Counted from the stretch's first letter, positions 1-10,526 are shown. The stretch is DNA of 22,437 bases from Gemmatimonadaceae bacterium (GCA_013813605.1 JACCRL010000292.1:1-22437); one strand, 5' to 3'. The notes: generated by a model from the sequence alone, not told the origin. Numbers and translations are program-made.

Positions 1-669
1 AATTTTCGGAGGAGGTTTCCTTGCCGGTGCCCGGTCGAAATCGGGGGGCGGCTGCTCGATCGTAGTGGGCCGCGTGCTCGCTGGCGGCACGTACGCCGGC
101 GGAGCCTCGCGCAGCGGCGGAGGCGGCAGCGGCGGAGGCGGCGGAGGCGCGGAGGGTCGCGGAGCAGGCGGGTCGGGAGCCCGCGGCGGAGGAGGCGCGG
201 AGGGTCGCGGAGGAGGCGGGTCGGGAGCCCGCGACGGAGGCGGCGCGTACGGTAGTGATGATGCCGGAGGCTGATAAACCGGGGGAGCGCTTGCCGTCGC
301 ATCGCCCGAGGGACCGGCGCCGCTCAACGCCGACTCGAGGGCGTGGAATCCCTCGAGCGCGGCATTGCCATCCGCCTGAGTTGGCTTGTAGCTGGTGCGA
401 TTCACCCGGTCACGCGCCGCAAGGAACTCGAGCAGGCTGTGGCCCTGGTCGATGGAGATCACTTCTCCCTGACGGGCAACCCGAATTAGCTGCTGCCCGG
501 AGAGCGATGACCCGCCAATTAGCGCGCGCAGCGACATCTCGACGCCGTGCCACAGATCGAAAATGTCGGCGGCAAGATCCTCGCCGCCCCGTGGGCCTTC
601 GAGGTGGGCCAGTACCTTGCGCGCCCCGTCGAGCGCGGTGCGCGCATCCCGCTGGTTCGGCGCGCTCAC
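1..669 (-). CDS. Hypothetical protein: helical (HEPN-like?) N-terminus plus proline-rich tail, 3' end outside window
   Basis: The reading frame stays open for 223 codons from a GTG at 669 to the window edge, so the C-terminus is missing. The GTG overlaps the TGA of the upstream TPR gene (GTGA), which implies translational coupling. Residues 8-117 look like a compact helical domain: an amphipathic helix, a DIFDLWHGVEMSLRAL helix, then LIRVARQGEVI and LLEFLAARDRVNR. That layout resembles HEPN domains, but the usual Arg-x4-6-His is absent (RDRVNRTSY), so a nuclease role is not supported. From about residue 128 the protein is proline-rich, low-complexity and probably disordered, with a 16-residue unit (RAPDPPxPRPSAPPPP) repeated at 147-162 and 163-178. 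No signal peptide or membrane segment is seen. Function is unknown; it may be a scaffold or the partner of the TPR protein. The existence of the gene is well supported, the domain label is weak. Confidence 0.8.
   Translation of the reverse strand, partial: MSAPNQRDARTALDGARKVLAHLEGPRGGEDLAADIFDLWHGVEMSLRALIGGSSLSGQQLIRVARQGEVISIDQGHSLLEFLAARDRVNRTSYKPTQADGNAALEGFHALESALSGAGPSGDATASAPPVYQPPASSLPYAPPPSRAPDPPPPRPSAPPPPRAPDPPAPRPSAPPPPPPLPPPPLREAPPAYVPPASTRPTTIEQPPPDFDRAPARKPPPKI
145..233. repeat. Two 41-bp near-identical direct repeats, period 48 bp
   Basis: Positions 145-185 and 193-233 match at all but one base (C/G at 165/213). The 48-bp period equals 16 codons, so the repeat encodes the duplicated RAPDPPxPRPSAPPPP unit of the minus-strand proline-rich protein. 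It is an in-frame coding repeat that could expand or contract by slippage. Confidence 0.85.
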
Positions 670-1718
670 CTTACGATGCGCAACAGGCCCGCGTCCGCGC
701 TCCGCCGAATGAAGCTCTCGGCATCCTGCTCGGGCTTCGGAACGCCGGCGAGGGCGTTTGCTCTACGCATCTTCTCGACGATCTCCTCCCACGTTCCTTC
801 GAACGTGTTCCCATTGTCGAGTGCGATGCTGTGAGACTCGGGCTCGGCCTTCACTTCCGCGAAGCCTGATAGAAGAGCGCCGAACAGCTCCAGCTGCCCT
901 TTCGCTTCACTCTGCGCCGCGTCCATCGCCTTGGCCTCGATCTCGGCCAGCATCTCGTCGATGTCGTCGAGCTCGCCGGTGAGATCCTTGAGCCGCTCTT
1001 CCCACGGCTTGAGCTCCGGATCACCGTCGCGCAGACGGTAGATCATCTTCTTCAGCTCGACCAGTCTCCAGATTCCCAGCTCGTCCCAATGATCTTCGGG
1101 AGTCGAGCGGTCGAGATGATAGAGCGCCGCCTCGTAATCGCCGCGGTCGTAGAAGATATTGCCGAGGTAGATGCGCGCCTCGGTGTGATCGGGGTCCATC
1201 TGAAGCGCGCGCCGCAACGTCGCGACTGCGGCGTCATCGTTGCCGAGCCTGTGCTCGGCGTAACCAATGCAGGAAACCGCCTCAGCGGCGTCGGGCGTCT
1301 GCTGCGCGGCAATCTCGAAGAACTGCTTCGACTCTTCGATCAGGCCTTCGCGAAACAGCGCGCGTCCGATCTGGAGCATGAGCTCCACATCGTCCTGGTA
1401 ACCGAGCTCCAGTGTATGGCGGAAGCTGCGGAGTGCCTGCTCCTGCTGGCCGAACTTGAGCAGCGTCTCGCCGAGACCGGCCAGGGCATCCTCGTGCTCC
1501 GGATCGAGAACGAGCGCTTCCTCGAAACTGCGCCGCGCCCACGCGTATTCCTCACGCGCGTGATACGCGTAGCCTACCCCGATGTGGAGCTCTACGGAGT
1601 TCGGATAGAGGCCAAGACCCTCTCTAAGTACATCAAGCGCTTCATCGTACTGGCCTTCGTTATATAGCTGATGCGCTCTCTCATCGTACTCTTCAGAGCT
1701 CAAAAAAGGTGTTGGCAT
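666..1718 (-). CDS. Tetratricopeptide repeat protein
   Basis: This 350-residue protein carries about six consecutive 34-residue TPR units over residues 10-213, with recognisable cores such as YNEGQYDEALDVLREGL and GNIFYDRGDYEAALYHL. TPR arrays form a superhelix that binds other proteins. The C-terminal third (about 215-350) is charged and helical without a family I recognise; it includes an acidic coiled-coil-like stretch (DLTGELDDIDEMLAEIEAK). There is no signal peptide, so it is probably cytoplasmic. The ATG start is supported by a GGAGGG Shine-Dalgarno at 1728-1733 with 9-nt spacing and by a promoter-like pair further upstream. The stop overlaps the GTG of the proline-rich gene, so the two probably act together. 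The exact role is unknown. Confidence 0.92.
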   Translation of the reverse strand: MPTPFLSSEEYDERAHQLYNEGQYDEALDVLREGLGLYPNSVELHIGVGYAYHAREEYAWARRSFEEALVLDPEHEDALAGLGETLLKFGQQEQALRSFRHTLELGYQDDVELMLQIGRALFREGLIEESKQFFEIAAQQTPDAAEAVSCIGYAEHRLGNDDAAVATLRRALQMDPDHTEARIYLGNIFYDRGDYEAALYHLDRSTPEDHWDELGIWRLVELKKMIYRLRDGDPELKPWEERLKDLTGELDDIDEMLAEIEAKAMDAAQSEAKGQLELFGALLSGFAEVKAEPESHSIALDNGNTFEGTWEEIVEKMRRANALAGVPKPEQDAESFIRRSADAGLLRIVR

Positions 1719-1752
1719 GCGAACACACCCTCCGAGGGATCGAATATAGGAC

Positions 1753-1782
1753 TATATACCATTCAGACACGGCATTGTTCAA
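1753..1782 (-). promoter_or_regulatory. Candidate sigma70 promoter of the TPR gene
   Basis: On the minus strand TTGAAC (1777-1782) is followed after 18 nt by TATATA (1753-1758). This gives a leader of roughly 28 nt before the ATG at 1718, with GGAGGG at 1728-1733. The Shine-Dalgarno lies in a short inverted repeat, CCCTC-C-GAGGG (1728-1738). Assigned by eye. Confidence 0.5.
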
Positions 1783-1808
1783 GGAGTAACAGGGGGCCTT
1801 GCGGAAGC

Positions 1809-3020
1809 TCATGTGACCACCGCCGTTTTCTCCGCAAAGCGCTGCCAGCTTCCGCTGTGCAAAGACTCGTCTATCGCACCCACTGCTTCGTCCAGCTCTC
1901 CCTCACGGGTGAAGAAGTGGGGCGCAATCCTGATGCCGGTGCGGGCTCGATAATCGACGAGGATGTTCCTCGACAGCAGGTCCTGTGTCACCTCGTAACC
2001 ATGAGGCACATCGAGGGCCACCGTCCCGCCGCGGCGCGCGGAATCGCGGGGTGCCTTTACAAGATAACCACGTAAATCGGCAAGACCGATCAGATGCTCT
2101 GTGAGCTCGACACTTCTCGCCCGTATGCGGTCGATCCCGGCGCGGCGCAGAATCTTCGGACCTTCCGCCGCCGCATAAAGAGCGGGAATGACCGGCGTGC
2201 CGTTGAGCCAGCGAAAAGCCCCGGTCGTGAACTCCATCGTCTCCTCGAACTCGAACGGGCGCGTGTGTGCCTGCCATCCCGTCAGAGCGGGACGAAGCTC
2301 ATCCCTTACCTTGGGACTGACATATAGAAAGCAGGCCCCGGGACCGCCGCACATCCACTTGAGCACGCCGCCGGTCAGAAAATCCGCGTTGTTTCGCCTG
2401 ACATCCACCGGAACGATCCCAACGGCGTGAAAGGAGTCGAGCGATGCGAGCGCGCCCATCTCGTGGGCCCGCGCGCAGATCGCATCAGCATCCATTATGT
2501 ACGCGCTGCGGAAAAGCACATGCGATACGGCAACCAGCCGCGTCCTCTCGTCGATGGCCGCCAGCAGCTTCTGGGGATCGATCGTGAGGCCATCGTCTGA
2601 CCGTACCACCACCACTCGCGCGCCAAGCCGCTCCGCCATCTCCGCGTATGCGTAGCGCACCGAGGGAAAGTCGAGCTCGGTCATCACGATCGTATCGCGG
2701 TCTTTCGGAAAATCGATCGCCGAGAGAACCGCCGTCTGCGCGATGGTGACGTTGGGCATCATCACGACTTCACCGGGGCCGGCGCCGATGAGCGGCGCGA
2801 TCTCGTTGCCGACATCTACCGGGCGCTCCCACCAGCCACGCGTCCACGCCTTTACTCCCAGCTCACCCCAATCGCGACCGTACTCGGCAAGCCTCTCCGG
2901 GACCGTCCGCGGCATCGGCCCGAGCGAGTTGGAAACCAGGTAGTTGGTTTTTTCCAGGATCGGAAACTCCTCGCGAAAAGCGAGGAGTGGCTCGGGCCCC
3001 CCGCCCGCAGGCCTCTTCAC
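1809..3020 (-). CDS. Kynureninase-like class V PLP-dependent aminotransferase family protein
   Basis: The 403 residues match the size and layout of the kynureninase/class V aminotransferase group. An N-terminal NSLGPMP motif (31-37) is typical of kynureninases. DSFHAVG (195-201) holds the aspartate that contacts the pyridine nitrogen of PLP. GGVLKWMCGGPG (217-228) carries the probable Schiff-base lysine K221, and NGTP (273-276) follows the usual substrate-side loop. Kynureninase hydrolyses kynurenine to anthranilate and alanine, but related enzymes act as desulfurases or aminotransferases, and no other kynurenine-pathway gene is nearby, so the substrate is uncertain. The protein is cytoplasmic. 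The start is GTG at 3020, overlapping the TGA of the upstream M28 peptidase gene (GTGA). No hairpin terminator is evident after the stop. Confidence 0.88.
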   Translation of the reverse strand: MKRPAGGGPEPLLAFREEFPILEKTNYLVSNSLGPMPRTVPERLAEYGRDWGELGVKAWTRGWWERPVDVGNEIAPLIGAGPGEVVMMPNVTIAQTAVLSAIDFPKDRDTIVMTELDFPSVRYAYAEMAERLGARVVVVRSDDGLTIDPQKLLAAIDERTRLVAVSHVLFRSAYIMDADAICARAHEMGALASLDSFHAVGIVPVDVRRNNADFLTGGVLKWMCGGPGACFLYVSPKVRDELRPALTGWQAHTRPFEFEETMEFTTGAFRWLNGTPVIPALYAAAEGPKILRRAGIDRIRARSVELTEHLIGLADLRGYLVKAPRDSARRGGTVALDVPHGYEVTQDLLSRNILVDYRARTGIRIAPHFFTREGELDEAVGAIDESLHSGSWQRFAEKTAVVT

Positions 3021-4672
3021 CGGGTTCTTTGCGACGCGTCCCGGACGGCCTTGAATTCCGCGTCCGCATTCCAGGTCGGGACGGTTTCGGCGTTCCCGAG
3101 CTGCAAGCCGAGCCTGTAAACGATTCCCGCGAGCTGCGCCGCGCCGGTGAGATCGAAGTCAGCCCGGTACTCGTCGGACGGCTGGTGATAGCGGCGCGCA
3201 GTGAACTCTTCGCCCTGCTGCTTTCCCCACCCGGCAGGACGGCCCACGATGTCCTCCCCGCCGGCGATCGAGATGGCGGGAATGCCGACCTTGGCGAATG
3301 AAAAATGATCGGAGCGGTAGAAGTATCCTCTCTCCGGAAACGCATCGGGCGAGATGCGGATGCCATCCGCTTTCACCATTTCGGCGACCGTGGGTCCGAG
3401 CGAGCTCTTGGTGTCGCCGAGGACGCGGAGGTCGCGCACTCGTCCGAGGAGATTCCCGCCGTCGATGTTGAGCGCGGCGATAATGCGCGATGCAGGAACC
3501 GTGGGATTCAGACCGAACCAGGCAGAGCCAAGCAGACCGGATTCCTCGGCGGTGACGAACACGAACAGCTGGGAACGGCGCGGTTTCACGCCTTCGGTAG
3601 CGGCGTGAGCAATGGCGAGCACGTCAGCGACTCCTGAGGCATTGTCGAGCGCACCATTGTAAATGGAGTCCCCGTTCACAACAGGACCGATCCCGAGGTG
3701 GTCGAAGTGGGCGCTGTAGGCGACGTATTCGTCACGCACCTTCGGATCGATGCCGCGCACCAACCCGACGACGTTGCGTGCTTCCAGGTGCTGCAGGCTG
3801 TTTCGCATCGAAGCATCGATCATGATTCCCGTCGGCACCGGACGGAAATCGCGTGACTCGGCCTGCCTGCGGAGCTGGTCGAAGTTGAGACCTGCCTGCG
3901 CGAGGAGAGAGGTGGCAACAGTATCCTTGATCCAGCCTCGCACACCGATCGGTGCTGGCAGCGAGGGATTACGCGGCAGCAGGCGATGGGCAACCGAGTT
4001 GGATCCGACAACCACCTGCCAGCCGTAACCGGCGCGGTCCGTGGTGTGCACGATCAGCATGCCAGCAGCGCCGCGACGCTCGGCTTCCTCGAACTTGTAG
4101 CTCCATCTGCCGTAGTACGTCATCGCCTTGCCGCCGAAAAGGTTCGGCTCAGCGGGAAGTGCGGGAGGATCGTTGACGAGAACCAGCAGGATTTTTCCTT
4201 TCACGTCCACATTCTTGAAATCGTCCCAGCGGTATTCCGGAGCGGTCGTACCGTAACCGACGAAAATGAGCTCGCCGCGCGCCGCGCTCGTCTCGATAGC
4301 CGAGCCGGGCCAGACGACGAGATCATCCGTGAACCGCAGATTGGCGGTTGCTTTGCCGCTGGCGGTGACGCGAATCGTGCCGGCGTCTGCCCTGACGACG
4401 TCGATCGGAACGCGCTGGAAGTAGGAGCTGTCCCCGACGCCGGGTTTTACGCCGAACACCTTGAGCTGAGCGGCGATGTACTCCTCGGCGATCCTGCCTC
4501 CTCGCGTCGCGGGTGCACGGCCTTCGAGCAGGTCGGTCGAAAGAAAGCGCAGGTGCGCGTCGATTTCCGTCATCGAGATTGGCGTCGGCTTTTCGCCGCT
4601 CTGCGCTGTCGCATCGGGGGCTGTGAGCGCGGCAGTCAGGGCAATCGAGAGAAGCAGGGTGTATCTCACCAT
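3017..4672 (-). CDS. Secreted M28-family metallopeptidase with PA-like domain
   Basis: This 551-residue protein begins with a Sec signal peptide (hydrophobic run at about 5-18, then APDATAQ). The middle part (about 120-300) resembles a protease-associated insert, and the C-terminal half is an M28 aminopeptidase domain. Co-catalytic zinc ligands and catalytic residues are visible: AHFDH (H322, D324), YNGALDNASG (D343), TAEESG (E376 catalytic, E377), NIDGG (D404) and YHQPSDEY (H496). The family releases N-terminal amino acids from peptides, so periplasmic or extracellular peptide scavenging is likely. I place the start at the ATG at 4672, because AGGAAG (4677-4682) is 4 nt upstream; a TTG at 4675 would sit only 1 nt from it. 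The stop overlaps the GTG of the kynureninase-like gene, suggesting one operon. Substrate is unknown. Confidence 0.93.
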   Translation of the reverse strand: MVRYTLLLSIALTAALTAPDATAQSGEKPTPISMTEIDAHLRFLSTDLLEGRAPATRGGRIAEEYIAAQLKVFGVKPGVGDSSYFQRVPIDVVRADAGTIRVTASGKATANLRFTDDLVVWPGSAIETSAARGELIFVGYGTTAPEYRWDDFKNVDVKGKILLVLVNDPPALPAEPNLFGGKAMTYYGRWSYKFEEAERRGAAGMLIVHTTDRAGYGWQVVVGSNSVAHRLLPRNPSLPAPIGVRGWIKDTVATSLLAQAGLNFDQLRRQAESRDFRPVPTGIMIDASMRNSLQHLEARNVVGLVRGIDPKVRDEYVAYSAHFDHLGIGPVVNGDSIYNGALDNASGVADVLAIAHAATEGVKPRRSQLFVFVTAEESGLLGSAWFGLNPTVPASRIIAALNIDGGNLLGRVRDLRVLGDTKSSLGPTVAEMVKADGIRISPDAFPERGYFYRSDHFSFAKVGIPAISIAGGEDIVGRPAGWGKQQGEEFTARRYHQPSDEYRADFDLTGAAQLAGIVYRLGLQLGNAETVPTWNADAEFKAVRDASQRTR

Positions 4673-4712
4673 CAATCTTCCTGTGTAGAACGTGGCATTT
4701 CGTCGTCCTTAC

Positions 4713-4718
4713 ATTATA
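4713..4718 (-). promoter_or_regulatory. Candidate -10 box for the M28/kynureninase-like operon
   Basis: The minus strand reads a consensus TATAAT here, 40 nt upstream of the ATG at 4672 and followed by AGGAAG. No convincing -35 lies 16-18 nt further upstream (TGCGGG at best), so an activator or an alternative sigma factor may contribute. The site is in the 68-bp gap between divergent genes. Confidence 0.45.
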
Positions 4719-4740
4719 CCCACTTTCACCGACACCCCGC

Positions 4741-5916
4741 ATGGCCCGTGCGACCCCTCCCAGAGCGATGAATAACGTTGTCGTTTCCGCGTCGCAGCAC
4801 CGCGCCAGCGAGCGCCGCGTTGCGCTGGTGCTCGGCGGTGGCGGGCTCAAGGGCTTCGCTCACATCGGCGTCATCAGGGCCCTCATCGAGCGCGGCATCG
4901 ACCCCGAGGTCTGCGCGGGCACGAGCATCGGCTCGCTGATCGCCGCCGCGTACGCGGGCGGGATGAGCGTGGACGAGATGACGCAGCGCGCGATGAACTT
5001 CCAGCGCCGCGATCTTTTCCGGCTCAACCGCATTGGGATGCTGGTGGAGCGGCAGCGCGCTCCCTCGATCTACCTCGAGGCGCCGCTCCGGAACGTGGTC
5101 GAGTCGGTGGTCCCGCATCGCCGCTTCGATGAGCTGGCGAAAACGCTGCTCGTGAACACCGTCGACATTCAGCGCGGCACGCAGATGGTGTGGGGGCTGC
5201 ACGGGCTAAGGCACGTGAGCGTTGCCGATGCCGTCTATGCATCGTGCGCGTTGCCAGGTTTCTTCCCGCCGGGCGCGATCGACCGCCGGCTCTGCGTCGA
5301 CGGTGGCGTGATCGACAATCTGCCGGTTTCAGCGGCGAGCCTCGGTATGGATGCGGTCATTGCCGTGGACACCGGCAGTAGCGACGTCGTGCCGGAGAAC
5401 GACATCGCCGTGCACGGATTCACGTCCATATACATGCGCGCGGCGACGACGATGATGCACGCGCTCCAGCTTGCGCCGTTCGCGTCGTGGGGCAAGCCGC
5501 CGATGATCCTCGTCCGCCCGAAAGTCTCGCATATCGGCTGGTTCAGCTTCTCGCATACCGAGGAAGTGATCCTCGCCGGATACACGGCGGCGCTGGACGC
5601 CCTCGACCACTACGAGGAGTGCCTTGCAAGCGGTAGCGGCGTTTATCCGCGCCGGTCAATCGAGATAACGGTTGACCCGGAGAAGTGCATCGGCTGCGGG
5701 TTATGCGTCTCGATGGCGCCGGGCCTCATGGCGCTCGACTCGCATCGCAAGGCGTACCCGCGGACGCCGATTGTCGACTGGTCGCCGGCCGACGGAGACT
5801 TCGTGCACCACTGCCCGACATACGCGATCGAAGCCACTCGCATCGAGGGTGGGAAGGCGCGGGTACATAGTACGACGGTGGACCCCACGCGAGAGCCGAC
5901 AACCGAAACCACTTAG
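4741..5916 (+). CDS. Patatin-like phospholipase fused to a C-terminal [4Fe-4S] ferredoxin domain
   Basis: Residues 25-290 form a bacterial patatin domain. GGGGLKGFAHIG (32-43) is the oxyanion-hole loop, GTSIG (60-64) holds nucleophile S62, and VDGGVIDN (186-193) holds the dyad aspartate D187. Such enzymes hydrolyse acyl esters of phospholipids or lysophospholipids. Residues 308-365 are a Bacillus-type monocluster ferredoxin: C316-x2-C319-x2-C322 and C358-Pro, enough for one [4Fe-4S] cluster. Both catalytic and cluster residues are intact, so this looks like a true fusion rather than a broken gene. There is no signal peptide, so it is probably cytoplasmic or membrane-peripheral. The ATG at 4741 lacks a clear Shine-Dalgarno; the in-frame ATG at 4768 (M10) is an alternative start. 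Aconitase, another [4Fe-4S] protein, follows on the same strand. The electron donor or sensing role of the ferredoxin part is not known. Confidence 0.92.
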   Translation: MARATPPRAMNNVVVSASQHRASERRVALVLGGGGLKGFAHIGVIRALIERGIDPEVCAGTSIGSLIAAAYAGGMSVDEMTQRAMNFQRRDLFRLNRIGMLVERQRAPSIYLEAPLRNVVESVVPHRRFDELAKTLLVNTVDIQRGTQMVWGLHGLRHVSVADAVYASCALPGFFPPGAIDRRLCVDGGVIDNLPVSAASLGMDAVIAVDTGSSDVVPENDIAVHGFTSIYMRAATTMMHALQLAPFASWGKPPMILVRPKVSHIGWFSFSHTEEVILAGYTAALDALDHYEECLASGSGVYPRRSIEITVDPEKCIGCGLCVSMAPGLMALDSHRKAYPRTPIVDWSPADGDFVHHCPTYAIEATRIEGGKARVHSTTVDPTREPTTETT

Positions 5917-5953
5917 CAGCAGGAGGAGGCTCACCGCTGTAAGTTTAGGAAGC

Positions 5954-5985
5954 CTGTCACGCGACGATAACCTGTCCGCGACAGT
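5954..5985. promoter_or_regulatory. Direct repeat and inverted repeat upstream of aconitase
   Basis: In the 122-bp gap before acnA, CCTGTCaCGCGAC (5954-5966) is nearly repeated as CCTGTCCGCGAC (5972-5983). The second copy continues into the inverted repeat CTGTC-CGC-GACAG (5973-5985). This could be an operator for a dimeric regulator or chance in GC-rich DNA. No strong promoter pair is visible around it, and no Shine-Dalgarno precedes the acnA ATG. Confidence 0.3.
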
Positions 5986-6038
5986 GGCTCCGCGCCCCAC
6001 CGGCCAGCGCACGACGCGGCCAGTACCAGAAAATCATC

Positions 6039-8821
<2,783 letters not shown>

Positions 8822-8825
<4 letters not shown>

Positions 8826-9463
8826 TCTTCCGGCGTCGCCTGTTTGTCTTCGGGGGCGGGCTTCGCCGCCTTCTTTCTGAGCAGCTTCATCTTGGGTATG
8901 GCGGCCGCCATCTGCTCCGACAGCTCCGTCTCCATTTTCTTGGGATCGAGCGGCTCGAGCATCTGCCTGAGCTCCGGATCTTCCGCGAGGGGTACGTCAA
9001 GACGGGCGTAAAGTCCGGCAACGAGGTGCAGCGTCTTGGTGAGCTCCTCCTCGATGCGAAGATTCACCTGCAGCGTAAGCTCCTCGCGCAGCTCCCCGAT
9101 GCGCGACTCCCGGCTCTGTGTCATCAGCACGAAAATCGAAAGAACGATCGCCTCGAGCGATACCATCGTCGTCAGCATTCCGAACGGGTATGGGTCGAAC
9201 ATCGGCATTCCCGAGGCCGGGACATTCCACATGATCCAGAAAACAAAGAAAAGCGCGTGCGCGAACAGGAAAAGCGTATTGCTCGCGGTGCCGATCATCC
9301 GGTCAGCGATGATCTCCATCCGCGTGCGGTTCGAAGAGTGCTGCGCTTTTATCGCCTGGAACGCGGTGTTGATACCCGCACTCCGGCGCGCACGTCTCTC
9401 CTCCTTCGGGGTAGAAATGGGAGTAGGAGGAATTCCCGCTGGACTGTTCTCGAATGATTCCAT
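8822..9463 (-). CDS. DUF1003 family membrane protein
   Basis: The protein has 213 residues. After a charged N-terminus (1-55) come two transmembrane helices, about 60-80 ([17 protein letters not shown]) and 95-115, joined by the DUF1003 signature loop FDPYPFGML (89-97). A conserved MTQSRES follows, then a long helical, charged cytoplasmic tail ending in an Ala/Lys/Glu-rich segment. DUF1003 proteins are widespread inner-membrane proteins without an assigned reaction. The gene is monocistronic, convergent with acnA and divergent from aguB across a 92-bp gap. The ATG at 9463 has no strong Shine-Dalgarno. Family assignment is confident, function is not. Confidence 0.9.
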
Positions 9464-9555
9464 GTGCGCCGGGTTGAAACCGCAAGCTATACAAGAATCG
9501 GCCCAGCCTCCCAGCCCACTTCCTCACCCGCTTTAAACCCGTCACCTTTCTTCGG

Positions 9556-10467
9556 ATGAGCTCCTTCACGGTAGGCCTGGTTCAGGAAGCGGTAACCGGC
9601 GATGCCGACGCCAACGTCGAGCGCGCCATCCTGCGCATCCGCGAGGCCGCGGCGCGGGGCGCCCAGATCGTCTGCCTCCAGGAGCTGTTCAACGCGCCCT
9701 ACTTCTGCAAATCGCAGAAATCCGAGCGCTTCGACCTGGCCGAGCCGATTTCTGGTCCGACGATGGAGCGCATGCGGAAGATCGCCGCCGAGCTCTCGCT
9801 GGTCATCATCGTTCCGATCTTCGAGCGCCAGGCTGCCGGCGTCTACCGGAACTCAGCGGCAGTAATCGATGCTGACGGAACGCTGCTCGGGACCTATCGA
9901 AAGATGCACATACCGGACGATCCGCTCTTCAACGAGAAGTATTATTTCACCCCCGGCGACTCACACACGACCGGCAACGGCGACCACAAGAGTGCCGGCG
10001 GCTTCCGCGTGTGGAAGACGCGCTACGCGAACGTTGGCGTGCTCATCTGCTGGGACCAGTGGTACCCCGAGGCGGCCCGCATCACGAGCCTGCTTGGCGC
10101 CGACATCCTGTTCTACCCGACGGCAATCGGCTGGCATCCGTCTGAAAGGGCGGCGTTCGGCGCGGCGCAGGTCGATGCGTGGCGCACCGCGCAGCGCGCG
10201 CACGCAATTGCCAACGGCGTCTACGTCGCGGCGCCGAACCGCGTCGGTCATGAAGATGAGGCCGGCACCGATGGTATCGAGTTCTTCGGACACTCATTCA
10301 TCAGCGATCCGTTCGGCCGCATTCTCGCGGAGGCCGGCACCGATCCGGCCGTACTCGTCGCCACGTGCGACACCTCGCTCATCGAGGAGACGCGTCGCAA
10401 CTGGCCATTCCTCCGCGACCGTCGCATCGACGCATATTCGGCGATCCTGAACCGGTATCTCGGCTGA
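9556..10467 (+). CDS. aguB: N-carbamoylputrescine amidase
   Basis: A 303-residue nitrilase-superfamily (CN hydrolase) protein with the catalytic triad E43 (LQELFN), K116 (YRKMHIPDDP) and C165 (ICWDQWYPEAAR). The sequence around the triad, including FNEKYYFTPGD and YPTAIGWHP, is typical of N-carbamoylputrescine amidases. These enzymes hydrolyse N-carbamoylputrescine to putrescine, CO2 and ammonia. The next gene encodes agmatine deiminase, which makes this substrate, so the assignment is supported by both motif and context. It is cytoplasmic. The ATG at 9556 (MSSFTVGLVQ) matches family N-termini although no clear Shine-Dalgarno precedes it. It opens a five-gene block that ends at 12782. Confidence 0.96.
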   Translation: MSSFTVGLVQEAVTGDADANVERAILRIREAAARGAQIVCLQELFNAPYFCKSQKSERFDLAEPISGPTMERMRKIAAELSLVIIVPIFERQAAGVYRNSAAVIDADGTLLGTYRKMHIPDDPLFNEKYYFTPGDSHTTGNGDHKSAGGFRVWKTRYANVGVLICWDQWYPEAARITSLLGADILFYPTAIGWHPSERAAFGAAQVDAWRTAQRAHAIANGVYVAAPNRVGHEDEAGTDGIEFFGHSFISDPFGRILAEAGTDPAVLVATCDTSLIEETRRNWPFLRDRRIDAYSAILNRYLG

Positions 10468-10494
10468 GCTCTGCCGCGAGGGGCGGGAAGCCGG

Positions 10495-10519
10495 GCGCCG
10501 CTGGTGAATCAAGCGGCGC
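10495..10519 (+). promoter_or_regulatory. GC-rich hairpin directly upstream of the aguA start
   Basis: GCGCCGCT (10495-10502) and AGCGGCGC (10512-10519) form a perfect 8-bp stem around a 9-nt loop, followed by TTT and then the aguA ATG 7 nt after the stem. It fills the place where a Shine-Dalgarno would be. It may act as an attenuator or processing site between aguB and aguA, or block ribosome binding. The T-run is only three bases, so strong intrinsic termination is doubtful. Confidence 0.5.
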
Positions 10520-10526
10520 TTTGACT

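Noticed and set aside
65..274. Plus-strand glycine-rich small open frame
   Set aside because: It is the complement of the proline-rich repeat of the minus-strand gene, which continues in frame with the upstream TPR gene and has a sensible start; the Gly-rich frame has no domain or ribosome-binding site.
5024..5381. Arg/Ala-rich frames inside the patatin domain, as a sign of frameshift
   Set aside because: The patatin-ferredoxin frame is continuous with all catalytic residues in order, so no frameshift is needed.
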